Shown: piece after piece, positions 52,494 to 56,381 of the stretch
Layout of the letters: every line of letters starts with the position of its first letter
Numbering within the stretch: the first letter of the stretch is position 1
NCBI RefSeq assembly: GCF_001277345.1
Contig: NZ_LIUT01000001.1
Location: 1,820,041 to 1,876,421 of the forward strand
Source of the DNA: Paenibacillus solani
GTDB lineage: Bacteria; Bacillota; Bacilli; Paenibacillales; Paenibacillaceae
DNA length: 56,381 nt
Direction of reading: 5' to 3'
Position numbers and translations under genes: made by a program
The notes under the pieces: model-generated
Told to the model about the DNA's origin: nothing
The model's input: the letters and a program-made list of their open reading frames with translations, nothing else
Databases searched by the model: none

Positions 52494-53366
52494 ATGAGCA
52501 GCATAACGGAACAAAATACGCAGCAAGAGTTGATAAGAGCCTTTATACAGGTAGCTCCATTGTTAAAAAGTCTGACGAATGATGATATCACGATTGGCAT
52601 TTATGACACAGAGAAGCTGATCATTAACATTCCGGGGAATACGTTCTCTTTGAATGTCAGTCCGGGTGACCCGTTAATGGAAGGGGATATCGTGACTGAT
52701 GCTATCCGGCATAATAAGGCTTTATCGGCTGTCGTTCCGAAAGAGCTGTTCGGTTTTCCGCTTGTCGCACGTGCGATCCCGCTTCATGATGAGCAAGGTC
52801 GAGTTATTGGCGGCATAGGTATGGGGACGAGTCTTGAGAAAGCCAATAAGCTATTCGAGATGGCTGAAGGTTTCTCTGCCATTGTTGAACAGACTACAGC
52901 GTCCGTTGGGGATATCAGTCAATCCATCTCTCATCTTACAGAGCGTATGACCGAAGTAACAGACCAGATGAAGGATGTCAGCACGAGCGCACAGCAGATT
53001 GATCAGATATCCATGGTTGTCAAAGAGATTTCCGAACAGAGTAACTTGTTAGGTCTTAATGCAGCCATTGAGGCAGCCAGAGCGGGTGAAGTGGGGAGAG
53101 GCTTCTCCGTTGTTGCTGATGAGATTCGGAAGCTGGCCACTGTCTCAAAAGAAAATGTAGATCGGATTAATGACGTAACGAAGAATATCCAGCAGCTCTT
53201 ATTGCGCTTAAATCATACCTTTACCGATATTCACAAGCTGACGGATGCCCAGTCAGGGACGATTCAGGAATTCTCTGCCACGATCCAGGAGATTAATGCA
53301 AAAGCAGAGGAATTAGCACAGGTCGCTGAGCAAACCCTTTTATCAAAAGAACACGATAATCAGTAG
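52494..53366 (+). CDS. Soluble methyl-accepting chemotaxis-type protein (YfmS-like)
   Basis: This 290-residue protein has no membrane helix. Residues 1-125 form a PAS-like sensing region ([39 protein letters not shown]). The rest is a coiled-coil signalling domain with the conserved tip [35 protein letters not shown], which contacts CheA/CheW. Size and layout match the soluble Bacillus receptor YfmS. TTGGAGG ends eight bases before ATG 52494. The ligand is unknown; no chemotaxis partner is nearby. Confidence 0.88.
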   Translation: MSSITEQNTQQELIRAFIQVAPLLKSLTNDDITIGIYDTEKLIINIPGNTFSLNVSPGDPLMEGDIVTDAIRHNKALSAVVPKELFGFPLVARAIPLHDEQGRVIGGIGMGTSLEKANKLFEMAEGFSAIVEQTTASVGDISQSISHLTERMTEVTDQMKDVSTSAQQIDQISMVVKEISEQSNLLGLNAAIEAARAGEVGRGFSVVADEIRKLATVSKENVDRINDVTKNIQQLLLRLNHTFTDIHKLTDAQSGTIQEFSATIQEINAKAEELAQVAEQTLLSKEHDNQ

Positions 53367-53419
53367 CTTCTCAGGCACAGGCAAATCTACATAATTATAT
53401 CCAAGCGAACAAGCTGGGG

Positions 53420-53450
53420 AGAAATACGTATTTACGTATTTCTCTTTTTT
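53420..53450 (+). terminator. Terminator of the chemoreceptor gene
   Basis: AGAAATACGTA and TACGTATTTCT form a perfect stem with a two-base loop, followed by T residues. Confidence 0.88.
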
Positions 53451-53652
53451 ATGGCTGCGATGCAGATAACACCTTCATAGGATTCGGCTTTTATACCTGG
53501 ATGAAGAAGCCTACCTGCCACTACTTGTAGGAAATACAATCGTCGCCCTGTCTAAAAAATTCAAGCGCACCATATCATTTTTATAGTAAAATAAAACTCG
53601 TGGCTTTTCATAATAGAATAGGGCCTGCGACTTTAGCGGAAGAGGAGTTAAG

Positions 53653-54868
53653 ATGCAAGTGAAAAAGTTATATTCAAAATGGTTCGGAAGCTATTGGAGT
53701 CCCTATCTGGTTATGGCTCTGGCGGGTATTCTCAGTGCTGTCTATTTCGGAATTACCCATACGGTATGGGCCGTTACCGGTGAGTTCACTCGTTTGGGAG
53801 GGCATATACTCGAATTCATGGGAGTGGATGTATCGGATTGGGCGTATTTTGGCCTTGTCCATATGGACGGCACGACCTGGACGCGGACAGATGGATGGAT
53901 TGTATGGGGCATGTTTATCGGAGCTCTCATCACCATTCTGCTGAGCAGCAATTTCAAAATCCGCAAACCGAGACAGAAGCGCCGGTACGTCCAGGGTTTT
54001 GTCGGTGGCATCATCGCCGGCTTTGGAGCTCGGCTGGCTCTGGGCTGCAATCTAGCAGCTTTTTTTACCGGTGTGCCGCAATTTTCCCTTCATGCCTGGA
54101 TTTTCATCGTGGCTACGGGGGCAGGTACTTATTTGGGTGCGAAGCTGGTTAATACAAGATGGTGGAAAGGCAAGCCTGTACTAAAAATGGGCGGTACTTT
54201 ATCAGCTGTTAAATCAGGCAAAAGTCGGCAGCCTCTCGTGGGAGGTATTCTGGGTCTCGCCTACATTGCACTGATTGTATATTTCTATATCACTGGTCAT
54301 ACGATGCTGGGAACAGCCGCCTTATTCGGAGCTGCATTCGGTATCCTGATCGAGCGAGGGCAAATCTGGTTTTACCTCAGCGTTTCGCGATTTGTGGATC
54401 AGCGGCCGGGCCACGATGACCAAGGCGATTATTCTTGGCATGGCCATCAGCTCTATCGCTACACTCATCATTATTTTGGTGTACGGTCTGGATCCGATTA
54501 CGAAAATAGCTGCGCCAAGTACGTTTGTTGGCGGACTGCTGTTCGGACTGGGAATCGTCATGGCCGGGGGCTGTGAAACCGGTATGATGTACCGGCTGAT
54601 GGAAGGGCAAGTTGTCTTTTTACCTGTGTTTATTGGAAACATCCTGGGAGCTACTGGTCTGGCATATGCATGGGATCACCTGGGCGTATATAATCTTCTT
54701 GTGAAGAGTGGATCGCCTGTCAACCTGATTACCACCATGGGACCGGCGGTTGCCTTGATTGTTACACTACTTGTCCTTGGGGGCGGATTTGCTATCGCCG
54801 CTTATTGGCAAAAAAACTACCGCTTTGGCGTAGGATTCAAGAAAGGGGAAACAACCAATGTCCGTTGA
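53653..54868 (+). pseudogene. YeeE/YedE-family sulfur (thiosulfate) transporter, frameshifted
   Basis: Two overlapping frames together give a full-length YeeE/YedE protein of about 405 residues. The first frame (53653-54576) carries the N-terminal helices and ALGCNLAAFFTG. The second (to 54868) carries QICFTSAFRDLW, MAGGCETGMMYRL and the last helices. The join is at 54366-54370, where CAAATCTGGTTTTACC has one G too many (dropping one G restores I-C-F-T-S). The three Cys-containing motifs are the thiosulfate-pathway cysteines of YeeE. Either the gene is truly inactivated or this is a sequencing error in a GG pair. The tusA-like gene overlaps its end by 11 bases. Confidence 0.85.
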
Positions 54869-55085
54869 TTTTACACTGGATCTCCGGGGCGAATCTTGTC
54901 CATACCCGGTTATTTACACACTCGAAACACTGCGAGAACTGAAGAAGGGACAAACGCTCCAGGTCATATCAGATTGTCCGTCTGCTTTTCGAAACGTACC
55001 GGAAGAAGTGGTTAAGCACGGCTATACCATGGCTCAAGAGCCATTCAAAGAGGGCCAGGAATTCAGCCTGTTCATCCAGGTGTAA
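54858..55085 (+). CDS. TusA/YedF-like sulfurtransferase subunit
   Basis: This 75-residue protein has the TusA fold: strand DFTLDLRGESCPYPVI with the persulfide-carrying Cys in the CPYP motif (Cys14), and VISDCPSAFRNVPEEVVKHG. In YeeE/TusA pairs it accepts sulfur from the transporter in the cytoplasm. It overlaps the transporter gene by 11 bases, implying coupling, and AAGAAAGGGG precedes its ATG. If the transporter is broken, this gene may be left without its partner. Confidence 0.9.
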   Translation: MSVDFTLDLRGESCPYPVIYTLETLRELKKGQTLQVISDCPSAFRNVPEEVVKHGYTMAQEPFKEGQEFSLFIQV

Positions 55086-55205
55086 TTACAAGAAATTTGA
55101 CCGAAGTGTCTGAAAACCATAGTTTTCTTCTGTATTTTCATCTGTTTTATCTGTAAGAAGCCGCCAATATGAACTGCACCCCAATTGTTAGACACTCTCT
55201 AACAG

Positions 55206-55754
55206 TTGGAGGTGCAGTTTTTCATGACTAAATTTTCCAAGGATAGGAAATTGGCGATAATTCAAGGGTATGATCCAGATTTTCTATCACAAATGGAATA
55301 CGCCAATCAAATGGGCGTTACCAAGTCCCAATTCCAATATTGGTTGAAGCTCTATGAGATGCATGGTGAGTCTACCTTTACTAACGGCTATACAAATTAT
55401 CCGGCAAGCTTTAAACTGGACGTACTCAATCATATGGCTCAATCCGAAGCTTCTCTCATGGATACCGCTGCTCTGTTCAACCTTCCGAACTTCTCCATCT
55501 TGCATTCCTGGCAGAAAAAGATGGAAACAGGCGGTCTAGAAGCCCTTGAGCCGAAAAAGAAGGGGCGTCCATCCATGAAGAAAGTTTCCAATTCGTCTAA
55601 CAAACGATCCGTAGTTGAAGGATCTGTCGAAGCACTCGAAGAACGTATCAAGCAGCTCGAAATGGAAAACGAGTATCTAAAAAAGTTGAATGCCTTAGTT
55701 CGAAACAAGGAAAAATCACCAAACAAGACAAAGCACAAGCGGTCTGGGAACTGA
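55206..55754 (+). CDS. IS3-family transposase OrfA
   Basis: This 182-residue protein has N-terminal helix-turn-helix segments (LAIIQGYDPDFLSQMEYANQ, MDTAALFNLPNFSILHSWQKK) for end binding and a C-terminal leucine-zipper-like coiled coil (VEALEERIKQLEMENEYLKKL). It contains the slippery A AAA AAG at 55679-55685, at the expected place near its end. Some ribosomes shift there to make the OrfAB transposase. The start at 55206 is a GTG/TTG-type region in the left end; a start at the ATG (55224, MTKFSKD) fits better and matches family length. Confidence 0.85.
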   Translation: MEVQFFMTKFSKDRKLAIIQGYDPDFLSQMEYANQMGVTKSQFQYWLKLYEMHGESTFTNGYTNYPASFKLDVLNHMAQSEASLMDTAALFNLPNFSILHSWQKKMETGGLEALEPKKKGRPSMKKVSNSSNKRSVVEGSVEALEERIKQLEMENEYLKKLNALVRNKEKSPNKTKHKRSGN

Positions 55755-56381
55755 GGCATAAATATCCGGTGATGGCACTCGTACAGCTGGCTGGTATCCC
55801 ACGCAGCACCTACTACAACCTTATAGCACGTATGAATCAACCCGATTCGAATGCCGACTTAGAAGCTGAAATCCAGTCCATTTATGCGGAACATGAGGGG
55901 CGTTACGGATATCGCCGTATTCGTGATGAACTGGCAATCCGTGGATGGAAAGTAAACCACAAAAAGGTGCAGCGGCTCATGAAAAAGATGGGCCTTCAAT
56001 GCTTGGTCCGCATGAAAAAGTATAAGTCATATAAAGGGACAGTCGGCAAGACTGCACCGAATCATCTGGATCGCCAGTTCACGGCTAAGGCGCCCAATGA
56101 GAAATGGGTGACGGACATCACGGAGTTTAAGTTGTTTGGAGAAAAGCTGTATCTATCGCCTATTCTGGACCTATTCAACGGGGAGATTATCACCTATACC
56201 ATAGGTTCACGACCAACATATTCTCTGGTATCTGAGATGCTGGATGCAGGACTGAAACGTCTGCCGGAAGAGCACCACCTTCTCCTTCATTCAGATCAAG
56301 GATGGCATTACCAAATGAAACCGTATCGCCATGCACTTAAGTCCAGAGGCATTCTCCAAAGCATGTCACGAAAAGGGAATT
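55685..56381 (+). CDS. IS3-family transposase OrfB, catalytic part, incomplete at 3' end
   Basis: This -1 frame is open from the slippery site to the window end (232 codons) and has no start codon of its own near the join, so it is made as an OrfAB fusion. It shows the HTH_21 segment RYGYRRIRDELAIRGWKVNH and the rve/DDE core: first Asp in WVTDITEFKL and second Asp in HSDQGWHYQ. The third acidic residue (Glu) would lie about 35 residues further on, beyond the window. No internal stop was found, so the element looks active as far as can be seen. Confidence 0.85.

Larger units (their letters stand above)
55170..56381 (+). mobile_element. IS3-family (IS150-like) insertion sequence, truncated by the window end
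   Basis: The left end starts TGAACTGCACCCCAATTGTT at 55170, in the usual IS3-family TG...CA style. A palindromic copy of the terminal sequence follows directly (55189-55222). Two frames, orfA and orfB, are joined by a -1 frameshift. The right end and target duplication lie outside the window. Confidence 0.88.

Noticed and set aside
54392..54868. Separate 158-residue gene for the C-terminal part of the YeeE-like protein
   Set aside because: Its start lies inside the conserved transporter core and has no ribosome site; it is the second half of a frameshifted gene.

Overview
The window looks like chromosomal DNA of an endospore-forming Firmicute, most likely Paenibacillus or a close relative. 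It carries a CotF-type spore coat gene, a YhcN/YlaJ-type sporulation lipoprotein, an S-layer-homology (SLH) exoprotein, Gram-positive ribosome binding sites with frequent TTG/GTG starts, and Bacillus-style regulators (CsoR, MerR, a NarL-type two-component pair). The genus is inferred from gene content; no rRNA, tRNA or CRISPR array was seen.

Layout. 0.1-9.7 kb: sensor kinase/response regulator pair, ZIP metal transporter, DUF4097 protein, SLH-anchored serine hydrolase, alpha/beta hydrolase, a MerR regulator with a textbook 19-bp-spacer promoter, and a second serine hydrolase. 9.7-22.5 kb: an IS-end-like hairpin, a one-HMA CopA-type ATPase, a SUKH protein, LysE exporter, asnA, amino acid permease, cotF-like gene, mqo, a secreted helveticin-J-like protein, the Fe-S repair protein Ric behind an FNR-like box, and a DUF1835 protein. 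22.6-27.3 kb: a yhcN-like/tatA/tatC operon divergent from a three-gene gluconate-2-dehydrogenase-type complex whose small subunit has a Tat signal. 27.4-30.9 kb: CDF zinc exporter with an ArsR-type operator, a mercury-type MerR that has lost two of three metal cysteines, a pentapeptide-repeat protein and an SGNH hydrolase.

31.3-37.9 kb is an AT-richer copper island: a decayed SnoaL-like pseudogene, two CsoR operators each in front of a nearly identical copZ, two-HMA copA, a His-rich protein, a sulfite/nitrite-reductase-like half-domain protein, a third HMA protein, a glutaredoxin, a ferredoxin, CsoR and a GNAT acetyltransferase. A 43-bp imperfect direct repeat lies just outside both edges.

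38.3-41.4 kb holds hypothetical proteins. 41.6-52.2 kb is the most interesting block: a tightly packed six-gene operon of MoxR-type AAA+ ATPase, DUF5682 protein, VWA protein, giant DUF4132 protein, SWIM zinc-finger protein and a 98-residue protein. It matches the uncharacterised yehL/yehM/yehP/yehI/yehQ set of E. coli and looks like one chaperone-like machine of unknown purpose. The window closes with a soluble chemoreceptor, a YeeE/YedE sulfur transporter broken by a one-base frameshift next to an intact tusA-like gene, and the left part of an IS3-family element with a visible -1 frameshift signal.
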